From assembly GCA_015660965.1 (NCBI GenBank), contig JACTVG010000004.1:124001-188000 (forward strand): a DNA stretch of 64,000 nucleotides, in the 5' to 3' direction. The notes under the pieces were generated by a model that worked only from the letters and a program-made list of their open reading frames with translations, made no database searches and was not told where the DNA came from. The translations under genes were made by a program, and so were the position numbers. Origin of the DNA: Methanoregulaceae archaeon (lineage in GTDB: Archaea; Halobacteriota; Methanomicrobia; Methanomicrobiales; Methanospirillaceae). Positions 1 through 7,679 of the stretch are shown here, piece after piece; positions within the stretch are counted from its first letter, which is position 1, and each line of letters opens with the position of its first letter.

Positions 1-1
1 A

Positions 2-388
2 ATTAACCCTTTAATATATTCCTTAATTGGTTTTACGTCCATTTTTGAATTATGCGCATGGCGTCTATATGCAAATTATGTTGACGAGGGCATCACAAGT
101 GGTTATAAGAAAATTGTTTATTGCCAAGAGAATCTTCATTTTCCCAAAGATATAAGCTTAAAAGAATCTTTGTCGAACATCAAATATAAGTCGTTTGATC
201 GCGGGCACACCCCCCTTGATGTGTTAGCGTTATTTTTTGCATGCGAAATTTTTTATTTTCTGATAGTAAACCCATCAAATTCAATATTCCAGGTGTCAAG
301 TCTTGGTGTAATTATATTCTTTTATGGAGGGATCATTTGGTATAAACGTAAAAAATTTTCTATGATTAACTTCTTAATTAATCAATAG
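2..388 (+). CDS. Membrane protein of unknown function, 5' end missing
   Basis: The reading frame is open from the first bases of the window to a TAG at 386-388, so this is the last 128 codons or so of a gene that begins to the left. A TTG at 170 could serve as a start, but nothing favours it because the frame stays open upstream. Two hydrophobic stretches near the end (around LDVLALFFACEIFYFLIV and VSSLGVIIFFYGGIIWY) look like membrane spans, and the tail is short and basic. I do not recognise the family. The stretch is AT-rich, like the accessory segment that follows. Confidence 0.5.
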   Translation: MNPLIYSLIGFTSIFELCAWRLYANYVDEGITSGYKKIVYCQENLHFPKDISLKESLSNIKYKSFDRGHTPLDVLALFFACEIFYFLIVNPSNSIFQVSSLGVIIFFYGGIIWYKRKKFSMINFLINQ

Positions 389-452
389 TAATTAATTTCT
401 TCTTGAATTGATGCCACTTTACAGCACATCTAGAAATTTAGAGAAGTCACGT

Positions 453-523
453 CATGCACCACGCCACGATCAAAGCCACGAAGTCACTAAGACGCACCAG
501 AACCCTCAACTGGGTTCTGATGC
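453..523 (+). repeat. 71-base hairpin repeat, copy 1
   Basis: This copy starts with CATGCACCA and ends in a hairpin whose 22-base core, 498-519, is an 8-bp perfect stem (CAGAACCC/GGGTTCTG) around the loop TCAACT. Outer bases GCA (494-496) and TGC (521-523) extend the stem past one C-A mismatch. A second copy lies at 1577-1647 with the same 45-base spacing from CATGCACCA to the hairpin core. The 5' half also has CCACGAAG-like repetition. It sits inside an in-frame upstream extension of the next gene, which argues that the extension is not translated. The rest of 389-690 holds no gene that I can support. Confidence 0.7.
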
Positions 524-690
524 GTATGCGGTTGATTGATACAAAAAATAAAAATGATACATCGCGGTTGATCACACAAGATTCTAAAAATGATAGACAA
601 ATAAATGATGGGACTTGGAATAAAAATCTGCAAAATGAGTGCAACGTTATAATAATCGATAACCCTAATCCTCAACCAAGGCGCGATCCT

Positions 691-1509
691 ATGACAATTT
701 GTATTTCAGCAATTTGTAATAACGGAAACGTATGTGTAATTTCTGCTGATAGAGAGATTACTGTGCCAGCAGCAGCTTTAGAATATGAACATAAAGAGAG
801 CAAAATCGATATACTTTCAAAAACTTGTGCTGTAATGAGTTCGGGAGATGCATTATACGCTGCCGAAATAATTGCAAAAACGAAATCTGTCATCTCTCAT
901 GGAAAAGAAGTTTCGGTTATTTCAATCTCCGAAAAACTTAAAGATATATTTATAGAAACTCACCAAAACCGAGCTGAATCGGTTTTTTTAATCCCTCGCG
1001 GTCTTACATTCAAAGAATTCAAAGAAAAAGGAGCACAACAAATACCGCAACCAACATATCAGGAAATTCAAAATCTAATGTTTAATTTTGGTATAAATAT
1101 TGTTGATTTTTTAGTGGTTGGTGTTGATAATACAGGCGGTCATATTTTTCGGGTTCATTATAATGGTGTTGCTGGGGGTAATTGGTTAGAATGGTGCGAC
1201 AAAATTGGCCATCGTGAAATCGGAACGGGAGCACTTCACGCATCGATACATCTTTCGCTTGAAGGTCAATATAGTGGATCGAGTTTGGCAGAAACTGTTT
1301 TTAATGTTTATTCAGCGAAAAAGGTTGCTGAATTGGCTCCGGGTGTGGGTTCGAAAACAACAGATTTAGCTGTAATTACGTCACAAGGAATAAGATTTTT
1401 TGATAAACCAGCATTTGATGTTCTGGAAGATGTTCGGGGGGAAATCAAAAAAATTAAACCCGATTTATCAAAATTACAACCATTTCTTTCAGAACAGAAA
1501 ACGAAATAA
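691..1509 (+). CDS. Stand-alone proteasome beta-like Ntn hydrolase
   Basis: The 272-residue protein resembles the 20S proteasome/HslV/Anbu fold of N-terminal-nucleophile hydrolases. It opens with MTICISA; removal of Met would expose Thr1 as nucleophile. An SADRE motif at residues 18-22 stands where proteasomes carry Asp17, and a Lys in ESKIDIL fits Lys33. Later come an FLVVGVD strand and a GSKTTDLAVI segment that look like the second beta sheet. The frame extends upstream to 454, but that part contains the hairpin repeat and has odd composition, so I place the start at 691, which has AAGG about 9 bases upstream. No proteasome partner or ATPase is nearby. Substrate and assembly state are unknown; fold assignment is from motifs only. 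Confidence 0.6.
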   Translation: MTICISAICNNGNVCVISADREITVPAAALEYEHKESKIDILSKTCAVMSSGDALYAAEIIAKTKSVISHGKEVSVISISEKLKDIFIETHQNRAESVFLIPRGLTFKEFKEKGAQQIPQPTYQEIQNLMFNFGINIVDFLVVGVDNTGGHIFRVHYNGVAGGNWLEWCDKIGHREIGTGALHASIHLSLEGQYSGSSLAETVFNVYSAKKVAELAPGVGSKTTDLAVITSQGIRFFDKPAFDVLEDVRGEIKKIKPDLSKLQPFLSEQKTK

Positions 1510-1576
1510 AACTTCAAAAATTTATTTTAGAGTTATTTTCCTACTGCCAACCCGATCATTTTCATCCATCTCCCTC

Positions 1577-1647
1577 CATGCACCATCCGATTGCACAATG
1601 CCCGATCTCCCTACAACGCAACAGAACCCTCAACTGGGTTCTGGTGC
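1577..1647 (+). repeat. 71-base hairpin repeat, copy 2
   Basis: Second copy of the element at 453-523, in the same orientation. The 22-base hairpin core at 1622-1643 is identical to copy 1, the flanking GCA (1618-1620) and TGC (1645-1647) again extend the stem, and CATGCACCA again lies 45 bases upstream of the core. About 15 of 24 bases match in the stretch just before the core. The single outer mismatch differs (A-G here, C-A in copy 1). The element lies between the Ntn hydrolase stop and the convergent arlJ stop at 1670, so it may also act as a terminator hairpin. Confidence 0.7.
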
Positions 1648-1669
1648 ACTAAATCTTTCACGGAAATGT

Positions 1670-3595
1670 TTAGATAATAAAGTTGAAGGTGAAAAGCGCA
1701 ATAAGTAAAAGAACACAGGAATGCTTAACACCGGCACCAATTGATCCTTCTCCCATCTGACCGGCAATCAATCCAGAAAAGATAGCTTGAACCAAACATG
1801 TGTGGTATAGCAAGCGACTGAAGGTTTTAATCGGCATATTTCCCAATCCCGCAAGTGGACCCGTAGTCGGTAACTTTCCTAATGAGACATTGGCAAGAAC
1901 TGGTAGAAACTGAGTTGTGAGCACGGCTACTACAAATAAAAAAACGAAGAATGAAAGGTATACAATTGCTGTATAAATGAACATCTCGGAGAGTCGCTCG
2001 CGTTTTAACACCTCGGTCATTTTTGAATCAGAGGATGCAATTGTGAGCACCTCACCGATTTGTCCACTCATTTCCGACGCTTTTGTAATCAGGCTGACCG
2101 TTCGAGCAATTGAGGGAGTTCTGATCCGTTCTTCAAAACGCATTAAAGCGTCGGTAAAGTTCGCACCCCACTCCATATCTCGTTTGATACGTCGGATTTC
2201 ATAGCTTAGCAATCCAAGATTAGTGTTTACCATGATAGCGATCGCTTGTGAAATCGTAAGTCCAACCTGATTAATTCCAGCCATCCGTTCAAGAAAATCT
2301 GGGATGAGTGCTTCAATACCTAGTACTTTGCGGGCCCACGTCTCGTAAAAGATTGCGTAAGGGATCAAGATAATAAGAATAGCAACCACAATATGGTCAT
2401 CAACTACATCGATAAATGTCTCAAGATCAGTATAATGGGGAATGGAGAGGAAAACGAGGACTACATAGACAATTGCTATGGGAACCGTTAAGAATAAAGT
2501 GTGATTAACATTGGTGATAAAAGCCTCGAACGGGTGTCTGATATATTTTGTAATATTACGAAGCTTATCATATTGTTCAAGCTGGCCGAATAACGATTCT
2601 TCACCGACAGTTTTTTTGATACTCACATCGGGGTACTCGTCCAATACTTTTGCTTTGATGTAACGCTCAGTTTTTTCAGTTTTCATAGATACTAGATCAA
2701 GAATTAGGAGGAAAACGAGAGACCCCACTGGGATGATTGCATAGGTTACCATAGAGAGTTGGAGAACGGCAGATCCACCCATCATCCCCATAACCACCAT
2801 AATGATAATTAAAAACAGCGGGCCGGCGACAAAGAGTGTGACGTACGATTCGGCAATGAGAGAGAGAAAATTTAAAAATTGCTTCTGCTCGAAACGTGCC
2901 TCTTCTTGGTAAAGCCGTACTCTCATTGAGAGAAACTCTGACATATTCCCGCCACTTTCGATCACTGAAAGTAAATCTTCTAAAAAGTTTTTAAGCTTGT
3001 CTGATGGTGTAGTTTCGCTCAAATGTCGTATTGCAGATAATACATCGTAACCAAAAAATTCCGTGTCACGTACAATTTGGCGGAATTCAAGAGCAGCTTC
3101 CCCATAAATAGGTGAGTTGTCAGAAAGTGAGCGGAAAATTACCATAAGCTGAGCTCCGCCACGGCGCATTGCAAACATGTACGCAACAGCATTATGAAGG
3201 GTCAGGTTGATTCGAGTCGCACGATTTTTTTTCTCTATAGAGGGAAGCCGCAGCAAACTGATATAAGAAATATAGGTTCCGACTGCAAAACAGATAATAA
3301 CTGTAAGAAGTTGGATATACTGACCAAAAGCTGCGGTATAGACGAAATCCGGTAATGTAAGATTAAAAACATTATAGAATCCTCTGTTGTAGCTAAACCC
3401 TATAACAGTTAGACCACCGAGGAAATAACCAAATAATGCAAATATAATACCGCACAAGATTGAGATTTTTACCGATCTCCATACGAACTGCTCAACTGTC
3501 AAACCAAGACGAGCTGATATCATATCGGCATGGAGACCATGGTACTTGATAGGATCCTTGCGGATTCGATCCCGAATATAGATATGAAAGTCCAT
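1670..3595 (-). CDS. arlJ: Archaellum/type IV pilus platform protein ArlJ (FlaJ/TadC)
   Basis: ArlJ is the polytopic membrane platform on which the ATPase ArlI works during archaellum or archaeal pilus assembly. The 641-residue protein shows the family pattern: a hydrophobic N-terminal pair of spans (about residues 45-65 and 85-115), a cytoplasmic T2SSF-type domain, several spans in the middle (about 245-295), a second T2SSF-type domain and spans near the C-terminus. It is longer than typical archaellum ArlJ (about 550-570), so a pilus-type role is possible. Its ATG overlaps the TAA of arlI by one base (TAATG), which points to translational coupling. No archaellin or pilin genes are in the window. 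The stop faces the hairpin repeat at 1577-1647. Confidence 0.88.
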   Translation of the reverse strand: MDFHIYIRDRIRKDPIKYHGLHADMISARLGLTVEQFVWRSVKISILCGIIFALFGYFLGGLTVIGFSYNRGFYNVFNLTLPDFVYTAAFGQYIQLLTVIICFAVGTYISYISLLRLPSIEKKNRATRINLTLHNAVAYMFAMRRGGAQLMVIFRSLSDNSPIYGEAALEFRQIVRDTEFFGYDVLSAIRHLSETTPSDKLKNFLEDLLSVIESGGNMSEFLSMRVRLYQEEARFEQKQFLNFLSLIAESYVTLFVAGPLFLIIIMVVMGMMGGSAVLQLSMVTYAIIPVGSLVFLLILDLVSMKTEKTERYIKAKVLDEYPDVSIKKTVGEESLFGQLEQYDKLRNITKYIRHPFEAFITNVNHTLFLTVPIAIVYVVLVFLSIPHYTDLETFIDVVDDHIVVAILIILIPYAIFYETWARKVLGIEALIPDFLERMAGINQVGLTISQAIAIMVNTNLGLLSYEIRRIKRDMEWGANFTDALMRFEERIRTPSIARTVSLITKASEMSGQIGEVLTIASSDSKMTEVLKRERLSEMFIYTAIVYLSFFVFLFVVAVLTTQFLPVLANVSLGKLPTTGPLAGLGNMPIKTFSRLLYHTCLVQAIFSGLIAGQMGEGSIGAGVKHSCVLLLIALFTFNFII

Positions 3596-5328
3596 TAAAT
3601 TACCTTGCGAAGGTCAGAAAGGTTGTCAATTACTTTCTGTCGATCAATACTAAAGAGATGGAAGAGTGAAGCCACAGTCACATAATCATAGATCCCCTGT
3701 TTCTGCATTGCCTCAAGGATATTCTTTCGCAACTTAATGTCTGACTCAAGCTGACTGCGTGACCATCCACGACGCTCTGCAATTTCGGCATAGATTTGCG
3801 ATCTTCCAGTGTAGGTAAACGTATCGTGAATTGGATCATAGACAAACACATTGTTTACTTGAAGATTTCCCGTGGCTGGATCAAGTCCAGCAATTTCCAC
3901 AACCTCTTGTGCACGACGAACTCGTTCAGCACCTCTGAAGATAAGTGCCTGTACGCTGATGATGTTAAGTGCCTGTACCATGTTACGGGGAACATTGAGC
4001 GGTTCTGATTCAAGTCTGTGAATGGCAGCATCAACACTCCCTGCGTGCATTGTGGAAAAAGTTGTGTGCCCTGTGTTCATAGCTTGGAAGAGTGTCTGAG
4101 CTTCTGCCCCCCTCACTTCACCAACCAGAATATATTCTGGACGCTGACGCATTGCAGCTCGCAAAAGATCAAACATATCGATCGCTGTGCCTCCCTCAGT
4201 AAGAGACGGACGTGTGACACTTGCAATCCAGTTTTCGTGATGGAGAGTAATTTCACGTGTATCTTCTATACTCACTATCTTTGCTACTGGAGGGATGAAC
4301 ATCGATACTGCGTTGAGTGATGTTGTCTTGCCAGATGCCGTACCTCCAATAAATAGCAGGCTTTTATTATTCTCAATTGCAAGCCAAAAATAAACAAGAG
4401 CATCGATATTGAATGTCCCATAATCCAACAGTTCGATAGGTGAGAATGGTTCTTCTCGGAATTTTCGTATTGTAAAAGACGTGCCCCTTGTGGTCACTTC
4501 AGTACCTAACGTCAATTGAAGTCTTGAACCATCGGGAAGTGTCGCGTCAAGCATTGGAGAACCCGTTGAAATATGTTTCCCGCTTCGTTGAGCGAGAGTT
4601 ATTGCAAGTGAGTTAAGGATATCAGATTCGAAAGAAATGTTTGTTTTGATATTTCGATATTTACGATGATAGAGAAAGAGAGGTATTTTGGCCCCATCAC
4701 AGGATATATCCTCAAGTAGGGGATCCTTCATTAGTGCGTCAATACGTGACCATCCTATAAAATTACGAATTAGGTAATATTGAAGTTTGAAAAGCGTATT
4801 CTTGTCTAGAGTGAGCCCATAATCACTTAGAAGATTGTACATTTTATCAAGAAGGATTTTTGTCCGGTCCATTGAGACCTCGTCTGTAGAGAGAATTAAA
4901 ACATCGCGGAGATCTTCATGGATTCGTTCTAAAAGTTCATACTCAAACTCAGAAAGTGGAGGCTCGAAAAGTAAGTACTCTTTCTGGTTAGTCCTCCGAT
5001 TTAATGCAATTAGGATTTGCGATCGCCCAACTTCAACCCAATATTGTTCAAGAAGTTCATACCATTCGGGGACTTGTGCTTCGACAAGAGACCCGTGTTT
5101 CTCAAAATCATATTCTACAATATGTAATCGTTCCTTAGTTTGAAGTAGAGTGAGTGCCTCTGGTATTTTGAGTCCAAATTTTTTTAGTATGGATACTGGT
5201 GTTTGGGGGGCTACTTTTTGGCCCTCTGATTTTAATTCTTCTTTAAGAAGATTATCTACCGTTTTCTGTTCAGCCTCTTTTGTTTGCTTTTTTATTTTCA
5301 ACTTGCTGATCAGATCCTTCATTTGCAT
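3595..5328 (-). CDS. arlI: Archaellum/type IV pilus motor ATPase ArlI (FlaI)
   Basis: This is a secretion-superfamily (VirB11/PilB/GspE) hexameric ATPase that powers pilin or archaellin assembly and, in archaella, rotation. The 577-residue protein has a Walker A GGTASGKTT at about 328-336, an Asp box IEDTRE at about 354, a Walker B-like YILVGEVRG at about 399-407 and the His box STMHAG at about 425. The first 60 residues are basic and low in complexity. The start at 5328 has GGGAG seven bases upstream; a second ATG lies two codons in. It is first in a two-gene operon with arlJ. Family membership is clear; whether it serves an archaellum or a pilus is not decided by the sequence. Confidence 0.9.
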   Translation of the reverse strand: MQMKDLISKLKIKKQTKEAEQKTVDNLLKEELKSEGQKVAPQTPVSILKKFGLKIPEALTLLQTKERLHIVEYDFEKHGSLVEAQVPEWYELLEQYWVEVGRSQILIALNRRTNQKEYLLFEPPLSEFEYELLERIHEDLRDVLILSTDEVSMDRTKILLDKMYNLLSDYGLTLDKNTLFKLQYYLIRNFIGWSRIDALMKDPLLEDISCDGAKIPLFLYHRKYRNIKTNISFESDILNSLAITLAQRSGKHISTGSPMLDATLPDGSRLQLTLGTEVTTRGTSFTIRKFREEPFSPIELLDYGTFNIDALVYFWLAIENNKSLLFIGGTASGKTTSLNAVSMFIPPVAKIVSIEDTREITLHHENWIASVTRPSLTEGGTAIDMFDLLRAAMRQRPEYILVGEVRGAEAQTLFQAMNTGHTTFSTMHAGSVDAAIHRLESEPLNVPRNMVQALNIISVQALIFRGAERVRRAQEVVEIAGLDPATGNLQVNNVFVYDPIHDTFTYTGRSQIYAEIAERRGWSRSQLESDIKLRKNILEAMQKQGIYDYVTVASLFHLFSIDRQKVIDNLSDLRKVI

Positions 5329-5395
5329 ACTATAACTCCCAAGCCCACATCCCCATCTTATGACGTATTGATCGAATTATTGTAGGACAGATGAT

Positions 5396-5407
5396 TCTAT
5401 ATAAGTA
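5396..5407 (-). promoter_or_regulatory. Probable TATA box of arlIJ
   Basis: The AT-rich box TCTATATAAGTA (read as TACTTATATAGA on the minus strand) lies about 70 bases before the arlI start in the 221-base gap between two divergent operons. An archaeal start site about 25 bases downstream would leave a leader of about 40 bases carrying the GGGAG ribosome binding site. It could also be read on the plus strand, but a closer candidate exists for that operon. Confidence 0.4.
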
Positions 5408-5488
5408 TGTGGTCAATGAAGGCATATTTGTGTTGTTTCAACCACTAGACCGATTAAAGTTGAACATTTTGCGATTTGACAGATATCT

Positions 5489-5500
5489 TTATCATAAATA
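5489..5500 (+). promoter_or_regulatory. Probable TATA box of the KaiC-like operon
   Basis: TTATCATAAATA stands about 55 bases before the ATG at 5550. Initiation about 25 bases downstream would give a short leader that contains the strong AGGAG site just before the start. Confidence 0.35.
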
Positions 5501-5549
5501 GTCAAGAGAGTTCATTTGTCATATTTAGAGGAGGTTTATAGGAGTTTAT

Positions 5550-6383
5550 ATGGCGGAAGAAGCAATGCAGCGCATGCCTACTGGAATTACATCACTTGAT
5601 CCGATCCTTGACGGGGGAGTACCGCTAGGATCAGTCATCCTACTAGTTGGAGACGTTGGATCTGGAAATAATGAATTTGTATATAGCTCAATTCTAAACC
5701 TCCTTTCAGGATCAAAGTCCCCAACGACCGACACAAAACCGCTTATCTTGCCTTCTCAAATCCGATATATCACGTTTACCAGAATGAGAGAAGATGTAAA
5801 ACATGAGATTTCAAAATCGTTTCCATTACAGGATACCGGCAATTTAGAAGAAAAAGTTCGGTTTGACGACCTTTCCGAACGCTTTTTTGATAATAGCGTA
5901 GTGCCGGATGATTGGTACACTCATGGTGATATTATCACTCGACTTCAGAAACGTGCTGACCAAGGAGGTGTGCTCTCGCTGTTTGCTGAAGTTCTAAACA
6001 CTGCTGAACCAAATAATTTGATTATTATTGACTCTATCACGGATATTGCAACTCAGTGCAGTAGCCCTCAACTTTGGCGTAATCTAACGGGACTATTGCG
6101 GGGACTTCAGAGGGTGTCCAAACAGAGAAATCTCATCATATACTTGTTACTTACTCACGGAATACTTGATGAAACTCAAGAAAAGGAGCTTGCTGATATT
6201 GTAGACGCAGTGCTCCTTTTCCGATGGGAGGAGACAAGCGGAGCTCGCCGCCAACGAGTTATGTACTTCGAAAAGTTTCGGGGAGTTATGACCCATCTTG
6301 AAGAGAGAGACTTTGTGAAGTTTGCTGTTCGATTTTCAACTTCAACGGGATTTGAAGTGAGTAATATCCGGGTGGTCATATGA
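5550..6383 (+). CDS. KaiC/RAD55-like ATPase-fold protein with degenerate P-loop
   Basis: The 277-residue protein has the RecA/KaiC core: an opening TGITSLDPILDGG, a P-loop position and a hydrophobic beta strand ending NLIIIDSITD (about residue 155) like Walker B. The P-loop reads GDVGSGNNE (about 34-42), so the Lys and Thr/Ser needed for nucleotide phosphate and Mg are replaced by Asn and Asn. It probably does not hydrolyse ATP in the usual way and may be a regulatory partner. A clear AGGAG lies five bases before the ATG. Its TGA overlaps the next ATG (ATGA), so both proteins are likely made together. The operon is divergent from arlIJ, which suggests an ArlH-like or signalling role, but this is inference. 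Confidence 0.75.
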   Translation: MAEEAMQRMPTGITSLDPILDGGVPLGSVILLVGDVGSGNNEFVYSSILNLLSGSKSPTTDTKPLILPSQIRYITFTRMREDVKHEISKSFPLQDTGNLEEKVRFDDLSERFFDNSVVPDDWYTHGDIITRLQKRADQGGVLSLFAEVLNTAEPNNLIIIDSITDIATQCSSPQLWRNLTGLLRGLQRVSKQRNLIIYLLLTHGILDETQEKELADIVDAVLLFRWEETSGARRQRVMYFEKFRGVMTHLEERDFVKFAVRFSTSTGFEVSNIRVVI

Positions 6384-7078
6384 ACGAAGAGCGAATGAAG
6401 GTGGGGATTCTCGGGCTTGACGAAATGCTTGGAGGTGGTTTAATTCCTGCGAGTATCTGTGCGATTATCGGGACCTATGGTACGGGTAAAACGACATTTT
6501 CACTTCAGTTTATATGGGAAGGAGTTAAAAAAGGTGAGCATATCATTTACATCAGTTTGGAAGAGCGAGAGGAACGAATTATTGAATACATGCTCCAGAA
6601 GGGCTGGGATATTAAACCATTTTTAAATAAATCGCTTTTCATCTTGAAGCTTGATCCAACAGATTTTAACGTTGCTAACAACCGAATTAAAAATGAACTT
6701 CCAAAACTTATCAAACGGGTAAATGCAAACCGAGTTGTTATTGATCCAATATCACTTTTCGAAGACCTCTTTGATTCTGATGTAGTTAGAAGACAAGAAA
6801 TGTTCCGGTTCGTTGAGGGGATGCGAGATCAAAAATGTACTATTATGATGACATCTGAAACTGACAAAGACAACTCCTTTTCAAGTCGTCATGCGTTAAT
6901 TGAGTACCTTGCAGATACTGTAATACTGCTTCGGTACGTTAGACCCTCTGACCTCACTGATGTTCACCTAGCTCTCGAAGTTGTTAAGATGCGTATGTCG
7001 GCTCACTCTCGTGAGATCAAACCCTATGAGATTCAGCAGGATCAAGTACTCGTGTATTCAGAAGCGAATGTGTTCTAA
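6380..7078 (+). CDS. KaiC/RAD55-like ATPase, intact P-loop
   Basis: This is a single-domain KaiC-type RecA-fold ATPase of 232 residues. It opens with GILGLDEMLGGG, has an intact Walker A GTYGTGKTT at 31-39, acidic EER residues at 61-63 in the place of the KaiC catalytic glutamates, and Walker B RVVIDPISL at about 118-126. A C-terminal stretch (VVKMRMSAHSREI) matches the KM-R motif typical of KaiC-like proteins. It overlaps the degenerate paralogue upstream by four bases. ArlH, the archaellum ATPase regulator, has this fold, and the gene faces away from arlIJ; I do not call it ArlH because the specific features cannot be judged by eye. Confidence 0.8.
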   Translation: MNEERMKVGILGLDEMLGGGLIPASICAIIGTYGTGKTTFSLQFIWEGVKKGEHIIYISLEEREERIIEYMLQKGWDIKPFLNKSLFILKLDPTDFNVANNRIKNELPKLIKRVNANRVVIDPISLFEDLFDSDVVRRQEMFRFVEGMRDQKCTIMMTSETDKDNSFSSRHALIEYLADTVILLRYVRPSDLTDVHLALEVVKMRMSAHSREIKPYEIQQDQVLVYSEANVF

Positions 7079-7174
7079 ACGAAGACCGAATTCATAATTG
7101 AAACTAAATTGTCTTTTTTTAATCCAGAAACAATCTAGTAATTTTTTCCTAAATATATTGAGAGAATACCTCGA

Positions 7175-7438
7175 TTAAACGTTTATACCAAATATAGACA
7201 GAAGAACAAGAATCAAAACACCAGGTAATCCACCAATGGTACTAATTAAAATTGTAGGTAAACTATATCCTAAATCCGTTTTACCTATCCAGTTCATCAG
7301 ATGGAAGAAATTTATAATAAACAACAAGATCAACCCCAAGATTGCGTTTATTAACAAAACCGTGAACTTTTTGACAAGATAGTATGCTATAGCGACAACT
7401 GTGACAACAATCATGATTGTGATTAATATATCACTCAT
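7175..7438 (-). CDS. BofA-like small membrane protein
   Basis: The 87-residue protein has three hydrophobic segments and the family core KFTVLLINAILGLILLFIIN (about residues 24-43), followed by a loop and LPTILISTIGGLPGVLILV. This is the pattern of the SigmaK-processing inhibitor BofA family, which archaea also carry without sporulation; their function there is unknown. The gene stands alone in AT-rich DNA. The 241 bases upstream, to 7679, hold no gene that I can see. Confidence 0.7.
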   Translation of the reverse strand: MSDILITIMIVVTVVAIAYYLVKKFTVLLINAILGLILLFIINFFHLMNWIGKTDLGYSLPTILISTIGGLPGVLILVLLSIFGINV

Positions 7439-7679
7439 TGTAATTCCTTCAGTTTACGTCGAATATCTTTGGTATTGGTATTAACATGAGTAGATTAAAG
7501 CGTTATGGAATGTTATCGATTTAGTCTTTATTTTACTTACAAATCAAAAATAAAGTTTTGTTATGATATGATTGAACAACCAAACAATTATCAAAAGAAA
7601 GATGTTTTAATGAATATATCTCGATTATTTTACGATTCCCCATGAAATAAAAAAAATCATCTAGTCATTTTTAACATTT

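Noticed and set aside
454-690. In-frame N-terminal extension of the Ntn hydrolase
   Set aside because: It contains the hairpin repeat found again at 1577-1647 and has a low-complexity, basic composition. A Thr-first start at 691 matches the expected Ntn nucleophile.
453-1647. CRISPR-like array
   Set aside because: Only two copies, over a kilobase apart, with a gene between them and no cas genes.
3595-7078. Complete archaellum operon
   Set aside because: Only arlI and arlJ are present. No archaellin, ArlF, ArlG or clear ArlH is in the window.
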